Source: Pseudomaricurvus alkylphenolicus
GTDB lineage: Bacteria > Pseudomonadota > Gammaproteobacteria > Pseudomonadales > Cellvibrionaceae
Direction: 5' to 3'
Length of the DNA: 64,000 nucleotides
Assembly: GCF_011683955.1 (NCBI RefSeq)
Contig: NZ_JAAQPI010000017.1
Location: 1 to 64,000 of the forward strand
The notes under the pieces are model-generated. The model was given only the letters and a program-made list of their open reading frames with translations. It was not told the DNA's origin and searched no databases. The first letter of the stretch is position 1. Every line of letters begins with the position of its first letter. Made by a program: the position numbers and the translations under genes. Of the stretch, positions 1-8,238 are shown one piece after another.

Positions 1-1
1 G

Positions 2-88
2 TCTGGAGAGGCTAGGAAGTGGGATTACATCAAAGAGGTCGAACTAAACCCGGATAACTCGGACCATGAGTGTGAGAAAGCAGCGTAA
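2..88 (+). CDS. C-terminal end of an unidentified protein, cut by window edge
   Basis: One frame is open from base 2 to a TAA ending at base 88, giving about 28 acidic and polar residues that finish in ...HECEKAA. The start lies left of the window. The codons look protein-like, but 28 residues are too few to identify a family. It lies inside the element bounded on the right by the tRNA-Pro attachment site, so it is probably element cargo. It could be a chance open frame. Confidence 0.35.
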   Translation, partial: SGEARKWDYIKEVELNPDNSDHECEKAA

Positions 89-184
89 AAAATGAACTAA
101 TGGTGACATCTGTCTTGAAAAACGCCGCACGGTATCGACAGTTTTGCTAAAAAGATGATCGGCGTTTCGGTAAAGGCAGATTAC

Positions 185-1087
185 TCAGTTAATTGCATTG
201 TCGGCCAGTTCTTTTCTGATTTTCGAGACCAGCGCAGTAAAGGATCTGCGTTTCAAACTTTGCTCGACACCGTAAGTACTGACCCAATCAATTGCGTCCG
301 CGTCTACCGCGAGAAGAATATTGTCTGTATCGTAGATGTTCTCTTCACTGTCGCATTCCGCTCTGATTATCTTCCATAGATCTTGGCTGGAAGCATTTGG
401 ATGGTCCAATAGCACCCGTGTAATCAGTTCTTTCAGTTGGTGATTGCGAGTGGCTTTCCCCCGAGATGCGACTTTCTTCACTTCCTTTAGCAAAGGGCTT
501 TGAATTTTCCTGATTTCGGATGCTGGTATTCGGAGATCTTTTAATTTCCAACTGGCGTAAAAATTCCAGCTATAGGTCAGTGGTGCGGCGTTGAGGGCTT
601 TCAGCGGAGCTAAAGGATCGTAATCCGGTTCTTTTGTTACTTCAAAGGCCGCGCGCAATCCCTGCTTAAAATCCTGGGTTTTATGGGGCATCAATACTGT
701 GTGGTTACCAGACGCAAATGCCTCGTCTATCGATAAGGGTTCCCAGTCGTCTAGAGGGCCAAAGTCTTCAAAAGGGCAGTTGCCAGAAAAGTGAGATATC
801 GATGAAAGGTCTAACGGCTGGTAGAAATAAATTTGATCGGCCCTTCGATTCAGCACCAGAGCTTTCAGAAGCTGTGGACTGGCGGCTACAGGGCCTTGAT
901 AGTAGAAATGGCAGTGTCCAACTTTCTTTCCATTTTTGGTAGTTGAATAAACTAGGAACGGCGTTTTACGACAAATGAGAACGCCGGTCAGGTTCCCTTG
1001 CTCTATTTCGTAGAATACATCTGAGCGAGTGTTGTTGAGTTTCTGTACGGCTTCATCCAGCGTATACCAAGGTCCTTCCAAGGGCAT
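185..1087 (-). CDS. Unknown 300-residue protein beside the integrase
   Basis: I do not recognise this family. The first 35 residues (WYTLDEAVQKL, then YEIEQGNLTG) resemble the small winged helix-turn-helix of excisionase/MerR-like proteins. The rest is a soluble, aromatic-rich region followed by a basic stretch (residues about 195-225, KKVASRGKATRNHQLKEL). No membrane segment or signal peptide is visible. The start lies 10 bases after the integrase stop and on the same strand, so the two genes are probably one transcript. The position and the HTH-like start suggest a DNA-binding or regulatory role in the mobile element, but this is inference only. Confidence 0.7.
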   Translation of the reverse strand: MPLEGPWYTLDEAVQKLNNTRSDVFYEIEQGNLTGVLICRKTPFLVYSTTKNGKKVGHCHFYYQGPVAASPQLLKALVLNRRADQIYFYQPLDLSSISHFSGNCPFEDFGPLDDWEPLSIDEAFASGNHTVLMPHKTQDFKQGLRAAFEVTKEPDYDPLAPLKALNAAPLTYSWNFYASWKLKDLRIPASEIRKIQSPLLKEVKKVASRGKATRNHQLKELITRVLLDHPNASSQDLWKIIRAECDSEENIYDTDNILLAVDADAIDWVSTYGVEQSLKRRSFTALVSKIRKELADNAIN

Positions 1088-1097
1088 TCCATCATCC

Positions 1098-2345
1098 TTA
1101 TCCGATCAACGCCACAGCCTCTGCTTTATGGTCCGGCGCCAAATGGGCGTAGCGCAATGTTGTATTCAAATCAGCATGTCCGCACAGCTCCCGAACGGTA
1201 TTTAGGGGTACACCGTTCATCACCAGCTTTGATGCAAAATCATGACGCATATCATGCCAGCGGAAGTTGGAAATATCAGCCTTTTTCAGCAGGTTGCGCC
1301 ACGCGGTGTTGACGTTATCCAGGCGGCTGCCGTCATCGGCGGGGAATACAAGACCGGATTTATTGGGAGCCTGCTTCTTCCAGTGCTCAATGGCCGTCAG
1401 GGCGGTCTGATTCAGGGGAATATGCCGGGTTTTGCCGGATTTGGCGTTTTCAGCCCGGACCGTGAGGATTTGTCTTTCGGTGTCGATATCCCGCCACTCC
1501 AGGTCAAACAGCTCACCCTGCCGGGCTCCGGTCTTCAATGACAGGGTTACCAGTGGCGTCAGGCGGTCACCGTAGGCCTTGCCCTCCAGGCATGGCATCA
1601 GCTCATAGCCTCGAACCCGTCGATGCTCATTGGCCCGGCCCCGAGCGGCGATCATTTCTTCGTCACGCTCTCTCAGGGCCGCCATCAGGCGATCTGCCTC
1701 CTCCTGGTTCAAGAATCGGGCTTGCTTGTTGGAGTCCTCTGGCAGAGATTTGAGGCGCTGTAGGGGATGTTCATCGATCACTTCCCACTCCACGGCCTTG
1801 GTCAGAATGGCACGCAGGGAATTAACGCGGCGGTTAATGGTGGCTGGCTTCAGCTTTCGGCCCTCCAGCTGCTCTGTGCGCCACTTTTCGATGGCGGACA
1901 GGCTGATTTCCGCCATGGGGGTATTTTTGAGGTGCTTAAAGCTGTATTCGATATTGTTGAGTGTTTCTTGACCAGATTTGAGGGTGGCCAGTGCCCAGTC
2001 TTTGTAGTGCTTGTCGATAAAGGTTTCCAGGGTGCTTTCCCGGACTGCCTTGGCGCGGGCCTTGTCTGCCTGTTTCTCCCCCTGGGGATCGTTCCCTTTG
2101 CCAACATCACCGGCGTAGCCCTTGGCTTCGTCGCGGGCCTGGGCGACGGTCTTGGAAGGGGATAGCTGGCCGATCTTAATCCGCTTGCGGTTTCCAGCCT
2201 TGGTCCGATAGGAGAAGTAGAAGGTCATTCTACCAGTGGGCTGCACCCGCAACAGAAAACCCTTGATCTCGGTATCCATGACCTCGTAGGCCTTGGCTTC
2301 AGGCTTGAGTGCTTTGACGCTGGTATTGCTGATTTTGGCTTTCAT
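1098..2345 (-). CDS. Tyrosine recombinase/integrase, P4-type with DUF4102 N-terminus
   Basis: This is a site-specific recombinase that inserts and excises its element at a tRNA gene. Residues 1-85 form the DUF4102 arm-type DNA-binding domain common in P4-like integrases. Residues about 105-195 are the SAM-like core-binding domain. The catalytic domain has R275 (TGARQGE), K305 (SGKTRH), H364 and R367 (WHDMRHDF), H390 (LCGHAD) and nucleophile Y399 (TLRYAHL), so all active-site residues are present. The length of 415 residues is normal. The gene reads away from the attachment site about 200 bases upstream of its start, which is the usual layout. It appears intact and potentially active. Confidence 0.96.
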   Translation of the reverse strand: MKAKISNTSVKALKPEAKAYEVMDTEIKGFLLRVQPTGRMTFYFSYRTKAGNRKRIKIGQLSPSKTVAQARDEAKGYAGDVGKGNDPQGEKQADKARAKAVRESTLETFIDKHYKDWALATLKSGQETLNNIEYSFKHLKNTPMAEISLSAIEKWRTEQLEGRKLKPATINRRVNSLRAILTKAVEWEVIDEHPLQRLKSLPEDSNKQARFLNQEEADRLMAALRERDEEMIAARGRANEHRRVRGYELMPCLEGKAYGDRLTPLVTLSLKTGARQGELFDLEWRDIDTERQILTVRAENAKSGKTRHIPLNQTALTAIEHWKKQAPNKSGLVFPADDGSRLDNVNTAWRNLLKKADISNFRWHDMRHDFASKLVMNGVPLNTVRELCGHADLNTTLRYAHLAPDHKAEAVALIG

Positions 2346-2550
2346 CGTTGGTCCCTCAATTTCAGGGCATTTTAGGGCTCTCTAAAATTTAAGTCCATAT
2401 TAAGTCCAAATTGAAAGAATTGAGAGGAAAGGCAAAAAATCTCAGTGAACAACAATGAATTTATAAGCTGTTGATAAATATAGAGTAATTTGTGTTTGGT
2501 GGTGTGGGCTTGTTCATGGCGATTCACTGAAAATGGCCATTTTGAGGCAC

Positions 2551-2594
2551 TGGGGGTGTGGTGGTCGTCGGTTCAAATCCGGCCACTCCGACCA
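2551..2594 (+). other. Attachment site: 3' half of a tRNA-Pro(GGG) gene
   Basis: From U33 onward the sequence fits a tRNA. GGG lies at the anticodon position, and a 5-base variable loop follows. The T-arm has stem GTCGG/CCGGC around TTCAAAT. The acceptor strand CACTCCG, discriminator A and encoded CCA complete it. The acceptor would pair with CGGAGTG, the 5' end typical of proteobacterial tRNA-Pro, but that half is absent here, and the anticodon stem 5' side pairs poorly. This is the duplicated end left when a tyrosine integrase recombines near the anticodon loop. The intact tRNA should lie at the other end of the element, left of the window. Confidence 0.85.
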
Positions 2595-2736
2595 TTTCTT
2601 TTTTGACTTTCCCCTATTTCCAGTTGGGCAGCTGTGGGGCAGAGTTCTTAATGTCAGGGCAGTGTGAAGCCCTAAAGGTCAAATCATATGCCAGGTGCAT
2701 TCCGAAGCGCTGAGGGCGCAATTGATCCGTTAGGCT

Positions 2737-2826
2737 GGCCGTATATAACCTTTTACTGCTAAAGATAGTGTTAAGTTTTCTTTGCTCATATAGCGGTCTG
2801 CTAAACCAATGGTTTACTATACGGCC
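2737..2826. repeat. Inverted-repeat unit of about 90 bp
   Basis: The left end (GGCCGTATATAACC) and right end (GGTTTACTATACGGCC) are near-complementary, with 9 bases identical at the outer ends. An inner palindrome, TAAACCAATGGTTTA, lies next to the right end. The unit sits just outside the attachment site and before a small gene. It may be a short mobile (MITE-like) relic or simply a promoter-region hairpin. No target-site duplication is evident. Confidence 0.45.
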
Positions 2827-2862
2827 ACATGCAGGACTGTTTATATACATTGAGGCTAGATA

Positions 2863-3108
2863 ATGAGCAAGCATGGGCTACAGATCACTGCTGAAGAGTA
2901 CAAGGCCATCTGTGATGAAGTAATGCAGGGGGTGGCTCGCAGTAGTTCCGAACTGGAGCCTATGAGCAACGGTTATGACAAGCGGTCTCGCAAGTTCTTT
3001 GGTGGGCTCAACGCTCGTGTTCAACGCGGTGAGGAGCTGACAGAGATCATTGAGGGGGCCGATAGGCTCATGAACATGGCGTGGGGTACTGAATCCGCCA
3101 AACGTTAA
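2863..3108 (+). CDS. Unknown 81-residue protein
   Basis: This is a small soluble, charged protein with no signal peptide or membrane segment. The start ATG follows a GAGG motif 7-8 bases upstream. The sequence (ITAEEYKAICDEV near the start, RRVQRGEE-like basic/acidic helices in the middle) looks helical. I do not recognise a family. It precedes another unknown gene on the same strand by 51 bases and may be co-transcribed with it. Both lie just outside the integrated element's att site. Confidence 0.55.
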   Translation: MSKHGLQITAEEYKAICDEVMQGVARSSSELEPMSNGYDKRSRKFFGGLNARVQRGEELTEIIEGADRLMNMAWGTESAKR

Positions 3109-3159
3109 CCTGCACCACTGGGAGGCAGGGTGCCGCCCTTCGTCACAAGGATTTAGTGA

Positions 3160-3693
3160 ATGCCACTCAACCCTTCCTTTTCTTCCCCTGAAGCGCTGAA
3201 AGACCTTAATGAAATCCTGACGCCTTATTTGTCGGCACTGGAAAACTACAATATCAAACTGGATTCAGATGGGCAAAACGATCTGACCAGGGGGATTATC
3301 CACGTCTACAGCGATTACATCGCACAATACAACGCCGTTCAAGTTAACGGGCACGACCCTATCAAGATTTTAGCGTGGGCACCGTACATACTGTGCCGGC
3401 CAGGCGGACTGAGCGAGCATGAAATGCAGTGCGCTTTCAGTGTGTCTGCGCATCTGTTGTGTAAACATCTCAAGGCCAGAGGCGTCTCGATCAGTGAAGT
3501 CTGGTTGAGTAAGGTTTTGCGAGTAGCAAAGAATGGTTTGGATGAAGACTTGGAGCCAGTGTCGATAGGACAGATCGGTTACTACGCTGTGTTTAAAACC
3601 GCCGATAATACCGCGCCATGCAGCCCATGGTGGAAAAAGGCACTGACTGCGGCCCGGTGGGTTGTGAAAGGTAAGACGGGTGGTGTGGGGTAA
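3160..3693 (+). CDS. Unknown 177-residue protein
   Basis: A helical soluble protein with no recognisable motif. It is preceded by AAGGA about 9 bases before the ATG, and a small GC hairpin lies in the 51-base gap after the previous gene. The C-terminus is basic and Trp-rich (PWWKKALTAARWVVKGK), which could contact a membrane or nucleic acid. The position between an element end and a protease operon suggests accessory DNA. No function can be assigned. Confidence 0.6.
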   Translation: MPLNPSFSSPEALKDLNEILTPYLSALENYNIKLDSDGQNDLTRGIIHVYSDYIAQYNAVQVNGHDPIKILAWAPYILCRPGGLSEHEMQCAFSVSAHLLCKHLKARGVSISEVWLSKVLRVAKNGLDEDLEPVSIGQIGYYAVFKTADNTAPCSPWWKKALTAARWVVKGKTGGVG

Positions 3694-3775
3694 AGATAGA
3701 AATAAATCGCTATTCTTTATTCGGAATTAAGTCTTTCGAACAGAAGCAATCTATGGTCCGATCTGGGCAAACCCA

Positions 3776-3800
3776 AGCCGTCAGGTACAACCCGACGGCT
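3776..3800 (-). terminator. Hairpin terminator after the metalloprotease gene
   Basis: AGCCGTC and GACGGCT form a perfect 7-bp stem around an 11-base loop, 12 bases after the leftward protease gene ends. A short T-rich stretch follows in the leftward direction. The T run is weak, so this is a probable rather than certain intrinsic terminator. Confidence 0.55.
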
Positions 3801-3811
3801 CAGCTCCAAAA

Positions 3812-6646
3812 TCAACGCACTATCTGCAAACAATCAGTACAGACAGCACTGCTGCCATCGGGATTGGTCACCACAACATCCCAGGTGCGAGCCTTGTTCG
3901 GTCCACCATTGCCGATACTGATGTCCAGACTAATATTTTCATCATCCAGAACTTGAACATTGCTGGCAACCGGGGCTGGCCCCGAACCGTTGGCAAATGT
4001 GATCTGTGCGTCTGCATCAAAACCGGCACCGCTGATGGTAAAGCTGGCGCCCTGCCTTAACTCAGACAGAGAGATTGAACCGGGAGTCATGCTGTCGACT
4101 GCCAGTACCGCCGCATTGGGATCGACAATAATCAGATTAATAAAGTCACTGCCAATATTGCCCGCCGAGTCGGTGGTCTGCGCAGTAATGGTATGCGCTC
4201 CGGCCGAGAGGTTGGAAAGCAGCAGGTTAGGGCCGCTGCCCAGATTTCCGTCGTTATCGGAATGCCAGCCGATAGCGTTGGTGACAACCTGATCGTCATC
4301 TTCAGGATCAGTGGCGTTGGCCGCAAAGGCAATCTCGCTTCCAAGATTGTGCTGACTTCCCTCGCCGGGGCTGAGGATGCTAACGACGGGCATCTGATCG
4401 CCGGGTTCACCACTGGACGTGATATCGAGGTAGAAAACGTCCAGGGCTGTACTCTGGCCGTTGCCTGTGGTGCGGTCAGTATCGGTTACACGGATATCAA
4501 CATTGCCGCTAGTGCCGGAGGGTAAGGGCAACGTCAGCGTTTGACGTCCGGTTCCGTTCTCCAGTGTAGCCAGAGTGTTAAAACTGCCACCGTTAATGGC
4601 GTAGGCGATTTCAAAGTTGTCGCCTTCGCTGTTAGCCTCCGCTTCGGCGTCAAGGGTCAGTGTGACAGCAGCCGATGCATTAACACCGCTTAGATGCCAG
4701 TAGTGTTCCAGGCGACTGACACGATTTCGCGGCTTACCGCCCTGATGTTGTTCGACCAATCGTTGGTATCCAGAGGCCACGGTGGTGTCCAGGTAAGATC
4801 CGATTTCCGTGGTGCCGCTGACCGAGGTTTCACCACCGGCGTGGACTCGACTGGGGGCAACAATGGATACTGTGGATGTCTCATTCGAGTCGTTGCTGCC
4901 CGCACTATTATAGGCCTGCAGGTAGTAGCGATAATCGCCGGAAGCAAGATTGTTATCGGCGTAGGTGGTGCCGTTGCGAGGCACGTTGGCGATTTGAAGG
5001 TAAGCGCCGTTATTCATCGAGCGATAGACTCGATAACCGGATTCATCCGATTCAGGTGTTGAGGCGGGATCGCTCCAGTCTAATTGGATGCTTGTTTCCC
5101 CGGACAGTTGTGCAGCCAAATCCGTTGGTGCGGTCGGTGGTTCTGTTGAGGTCAGTTCCTGAGGGACAGTGCCGGTAATAAAGTACTGCCCCAAGCTGCC
5201 GTAGTTGCTGTAACCAGTGGTCGCCGGGTCACCTGCGCCCACACCTTCGATGGCCAGGAAATATTGTCCGGCAGCCACCCAAGTGGAAATCTGTGCGTAG
5301 GTGTCTCCTGCGATATCGCTGCGAATAATTTCGAAGCCATTGGCATCGTAGAGGATGGCTTGCGCGTCCAGGTTCATGCCCCGGCGACTTTGCGACGTGT
5401 ATGAACTTATCCACGCCGGGGTGACGGCAATGTCCATTTGGCCTTCACCGACGTTCAGGGAAAACAGATCAATATCGTTACGGTCTTCAATGATGCCTTT
5501 GTTAGCCGGGTTGAGGTTGCCGGGGTCGGATACCGGATTAGTGGCCAGAAGGTCTGTACCGTTGCTGATCTGCAGCACCGTGGCGTTACCAAAGTTGACG
5601 TCCTCATGGTCGTCAATGCGATAGCCTAAATGCCCGGCGATAATTTGCAGGTCATCCTGGGTGTTGCTGGCATCGGCGTATTCTCCCTTGCTCCACTGAC
5701 TGACTTGTGCGTAGTAGCCGACCCCCATAATGGGTCCCCAATCGGTATTTCCGCTGCCGTGTCCGCCATAGTAGGAACTGGTTGAGGTGCCATCATGACC
5801 GAGAGCCAGATTGTGGCCGAGTTCGTGAGAGGCTGCTTCTGAAATGTTGTGCGGGCCGCCGACACCGTCAAGGAATACAAGTGCGGGTTGATAAAAGGGA
5901 TAATTACTGCGTCCCCAGACGTTGACGTAGGCGACGCCGCCGCAGCCACAACTGTAGATCTCCTGGCCGTTGGCATCGGCCTTGCGGGTAACCAGTATAT
6001 GCCCGACATCGGGGCCAAAATTAGCGGGTTCTTGCGTGGTTACGTTTATATCGTAGGGAGCAAAATCTTCGGCGACTCGCTTCCAGGTTTCTGCGATATC
6101 GTTCAGTTCACTTTGGCTGAATGATGCTTCGTTGCCGTCAGTGTCGTAGGGACGCATATAAAAAGTATCCACGCCCTGATTGTTGTTCCAGATAGTCCCG
6201 GTTACGTTATGGCCGTCCATGTCCAGATAAACGGTGCGCGATGCGCCGGCTTTGCTATTTAAGCTGAACGCTTCAACTTCCGAAATATTACTGGCTTCAG
6301 GGGTCGAGCTTTCCCCCGTCGAGGTATTTTGTTCAACATCCTGAGCATCGTGAATCGGGTCTTCAAAGAAGATGCCACCGCCGGAGTCGGCACGAAGAAA
6401 CGGCAGGTCCAAATTGGTAAAGTGAAAGTTTTGCAGCCATTCCAATGCGCGTTTTTGCGCTGCCGTCGGCAGTTCGTTTAACTGGGCTCGAAAAATTCCC
6501 GGGGGAATCTGCTCCAGAGTTTCAGGCATGCCCTGACCAAATTCACGATGTTCCATCGCTGCTGAATTTTGAGCGAGGCTGCTGGAGGAGGCGACCGTCA
6601 ATATTGCTGCGAGGCCGATTGTTTTGATTGCTGGAGAATTGCCCAT
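3812..6646 (-). CDS. Secreted metzincin (reprolysin-like) zinc metalloprotease, multidomain
   Basis: This is an exported zinc protease of 944 residues. A signal peptide ends near SSSLAQ (residue 26). A prodomain-like region follows to about 130. The catalytic domain carries the metzincin zinc site HELGHNLALGHD (H274, E275, H278, H284) and a Met-turn around GPIMGVGYY (M307). Beyond about residue 340 come a beta-sandwich domain, a fibronectin type III domain (about 500-590), a carbohydrate- or jelly-roll-like region (about 600-740), an Ig/PKD-like domain beginning PVVSILSP, and a terminal IPT/TIG-like fold with a CTDC disulphide candidate near the C-terminus. It probably degrades extracellular protein. 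It is monocistronic, and its promoter and leader are duplicated upstream of the next gene. Confidence 0.93.
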   Translation of the reverse strand: MGNSPAIKTIGLAAILTVASSSSLAQNSAAMEHREFGQGMPETLEQIPPGIFRAQLNELPTAAQKRALEWLQNFHFTNLDLPFLRADSGGGIFFEDPIHDAQDVEQNTSTGESSTPEASNISEVEAFSLNSKAGASRTVYLDMDGHNVTGTIWNNNQGVDTFYMRPYDTDGNEASFSQSELNDIAETWKRVAEDFAPYDINVTTQEPANFGPDVGHILVTRKADANGQEIYSCGCGGVAYVNVWGRSNYPFYQPALVFLDGVGGPHNISEAASHELGHNLALGHDGTSTSSYYGGHGSGNTDWGPIMGVGYYAQVSQWSKGEYADASNTQDDLQIIAGHLGYRIDDHEDVNFGNATVLQISNGTDLLATNPVSDPGNLNPANKGIIEDRNDIDLFSLNVGEGQMDIAVTPAWISSYTSQSRRGMNLDAQAILYDANGFEIIRSDIAGDTYAQISTWVAAGQYFLAIEGVGAGDPATTGYSNYGSLGQYFITGTVPQELTSTEPPTAPTDLAAQLSGETSIQLDWSDPASTPESDESGYRVYRSMNNGAYLQIANVPRNGTTYADNNLASGDYRYYLQAYNSAGSNDSNETSTVSIVAPSRVHAGGETSVSGTTEIGSYLDTTVASGYQRLVEQHQGGKPRNRVSRLEHYWHLSGVNASAAVTLTLDAEAEANSEGDNFEIAYAINGGSFNTLATLENGTGRQTLTLPLPSGTSGNVDIRVTDTDRTTGNGQSTALDVFYLDITSSGEPGDQMPVVSILSPGEGSQHNLGSEIAFAANATDPEDDDQVVTNAIGWHSDNDGNLGSGPNLLLSNLSAGAHTITAQTTDSAGNIGSDFINLIIVDPNAAVLAVDSMTPGSISLSELRQGASFTISGAGFDADAQITFANGSGPAPVASNVQVLDDENISLDISIGNGGPNKARTWDVVVTNPDGSSAVCTDCLQIVR

Positions 6647-6677
6647 GCTGCACCCATCAAAAATGTGTTGAACAAAA

Positions 6678-6752
6678 ATGCTATCACGGGGCAGTGGCTA
6701 AAATTATTGAACTGACTCACACTGAAAACGCGACCAATGCGCATTTCTGAAA
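6678..6752 (-). promoter_or_regulatory. Metalloprotease promoter and conserved upstream block
   Basis: Read leftward, an extended -10 (TGATAGCAT) lies 32 bases from the start codon, and a conserved 45-base block containing CAGTGTGAGTCAGTTCAATA lies upstream. The same block occurs at 7289-7333 with 39 of 45 bases matching and exactly the same distances to the -10 and the start codon. The conservation suggests a shared activator site in addition to the core promoter. The regulator is unknown. Confidence 0.6.
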
Positions 6753-6903
6753 CCTTGTCACCCAGGTCATTTTGCTAAATAAATGCAGGAATAATGAGAA
6801 GCCCTGACAGTGACTTCCGGATCATTAATGATAGCGGCGTTTTATTTGCGTCAAGTGCTGAGTCGATGGACGACTTCGCGGGTGAGGCAGTGGCAGAGCG
6901 GTG

Positions 6904-7230
6904 TTAGCGCTCTGCCAGGTAAACGAAATCCGAATTGGCTTGGGCGTCTGCCAGGTCCGCAGCGCTGGGTTCTACAATGATAAAGCTGAAAGTGTCTTCA
7001 GTCGTTTTTTTCGCGGCGTTTGCAGCCTTAATGGTATGAACCCCTGCCTCAAGGTTGGCAGAAACCTGCAAGAGGATGTCGTCGGCCATCCGCGTATTTT
7101 CGGCGGGCTGTCGTTTACCTTCCGGCTCGACCAATGGTCCCGTTTCGGAACTTTGTGCCCAGCCATTTGCAACGACTCCGGCAAAGAAAACGAACCCGAT
7201 CGTGTGTTTGATTACTCGTAACCTATCCAT
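6904..7230 (-). CDS. Small secreted protein, collapsed paralogue of the neighbouring metalloprotease
   Basis: A 108-residue protein with a signal peptide ending at about ANGWAQ. The N-terminal IKHTIG...AQSS resembles the protease's IKTIG...AQNS. The C-terminal segment AGVHTIKAA...FSFIIVEPSAADLA resembles the protease's Ig/PKD-like strand AGAHTITAQ...INLIIVDPNAAVLA. The catalytic and middle domains are missing. Its promoter and 32-base leader are copies of the protease's. I infer a tandem duplication followed by a large internal deletion. It may be a decaying relic or a small co-secreted partner or inhibitor-like protein. Confidence 0.6.
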   Translation of the reverse strand: MDRLRVIKHTIGFVFFAGVVANGWAQSSETGPLVEPEGKRQPAENTRMADDILLQVSANLEAGVHTIKAANAAKKTTEDTFSFIIVEPSAADLADAQANSDFVYLAER

Positions 7231-7261
7231 GTCGCCACCCGTGCATTTTTTCAGTGCGAGA

Positions 7262-7336
7262 ATGCTAGCACGGGTGTTTACGCAAATTTATTGAACTGAT
7301 TCACACTGAAAAAGCAACCATTGCTCATTCCTGTCA
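7262..7336 (-). promoter_or_regulatory. Second copy of the protease promoter block
   Basis: The leftward extended -10 (TGCTAGCAT) and the upstream block (CAGTGTGAATCAGTTCAATA) match the protease promoter at identical spacing. The -10 lies 32 bases from the start codon, and the conserved block starts 27 bases further upstream. Confidence 0.6.
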
Positions 7337-7383
7337 GCTTGGCATGAGCTTCATCTTTTTTACTGAATGATCACAGAAAAAAG

Positions 7384-7965
7384 TTAACTGCGTTGATCGT
7401 TGATGTCAGCAAAAGGAAAGGCGTCGAGAAAGGGTTCGAGCGCTTTCAGGGCTTCTTCCTGTCTTGAGTACTGTGGACTCTTTACGGTGATGAATGAGCC
7501 GTCATCCAAGGTAATGGTGATTTGGCCCTGTGGGTCCGCAGATGCCTTTAAACCTTGTACCCGAAAACGCCTGCCCTGTTGCATCAGTCCCATTTTCGCC
7601 AAGCCTCCCAAGGCGCCAGCGAATGCACCTCCGGATCCTTTGCTGCCAATCAGTGTGACGGTCAAGGTCTTGCCATCCTTACTGTACTCGCCAATGATGC
7701 TGCCCATACCCAGTGCATTTTCCTGTCGCACGTCTGTGCGCTGCCAGCCGGCAACGTTGGCGCTGAAGAAACTCGCGACAGACCCCTGCAGGCTGCTTTC
7801 CAGTGCCTCGACACACCAGCGGGCTTCTTCCAGGGCTTCTTTGAATTTCTCTTTATCCACCAGTCGCATGATGCCTTCGCAGCTGGTTTTCGGGCTTTCA
7901 GCTTCGATGGCTTCAATGCAGGCGCTAAGACTGAGGATCAGAATGGCGGCGATTATACGGGTCAT
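7384..7965 (-). CDS. Unknown lipoprotein under probable Fur control
   Basis: The 193-residue product has a lipoprotein signal with lipobox LSAC (cysteine near residue 16), so it should be lipid-anchored in the envelope. The middle is glycine-rich (GSKGSGGAFAGALGGLAKMG), and two predicted beta-rich segments follow (RFRVQGLKA, ITITLDDGSFITV). I do not recognise the family. A strong Fur-box palindrome lies about 40 bases upstream, so it is probably iron-repressed. No iron-uptake gene is adjacent. Confidence 0.75.
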   Translation of the reverse strand: MTRIIAAILILSLSACIEAIEAESPKTSCEGIMRLVDKEKFKEALEEARWCVEALESSLQGSVASFFSANVAGWQRTDVRQENALGMGSIIGEYSKDGKTLTVTLIGSKGSGGAFAGALGGLAKMGLMQQGRRFRVQGLKASADPQGQITITLDDGSFITVKSPQYSRQEEALKALEPFLDAFPFADINDQRS

Positions 7966-8006
7966 GATTTTCTCCTTGACTGGCCTGAATTGACCAGCTC
8001 TATAAT

Positions 8007-8025
8007 GATAATGACAGTCATTATC
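8007..8025. promoter_or_regulatory. Fur box
   Basis: GATAATGACAGTCATTATC is a perfect 9-1-9 palindrome that matches 16 of the 19 bases of the classical GATAATGATAATCATTATC Fur box. On the leftward strand it overlaps a -10-like CATTAT/TATAGA, so Fur-Fe(II) would block transcription of the lipoprotein gene ending at 7965. The rightward glycosyltransferase gene starts 213 bases away and is less likely to be the target. Confidence 0.8.
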
Positions 8026-8238
8026 ACTTGTGGTCTGAAAACTCTATCAATGAAAGAATAGACGCCCGCAAGCATTTATGCGGAGATTCCCCCTGGCTGG
8101 TCCAACCGGCCCCATCAATGCTATAGTGCGCCGCTTGTCGAATACCCTATTTGTCCGGGCCTCTGCCCGAGGTTGGTAACCCATGTCCTGTCATGCCAGG
8201 GCTGTAGTGAATGAAGTTGGAAAGGATTCTACCTGCCC

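Larger units (their letters stand above)
2346..2862. other. Gene-free stretch: integrase leader, attachment site, inverted repeat
   Basis: No convincing gene lies here. The first 200 bases are AT-rich and hold the leftward integrase promoter region, where a run containing AAGTCCATATTAAGTCCAAA shows a repeated AAGTCCA. The tRNA-Pro fragment and a roughly 90-bp inverted-repeat unit occupy the rest. An 86-codon minus-strand frame (2614-2874) spans the inverted repeat and has no coding look. Confidence 0.6.

Noticed and set aside
2551-2594. Functional tRNA gene
   Set aside because: Only the half from the anticodon loop to CCA is tRNA-like. The 5' acceptor CGGAGTG and D-arm are absent.
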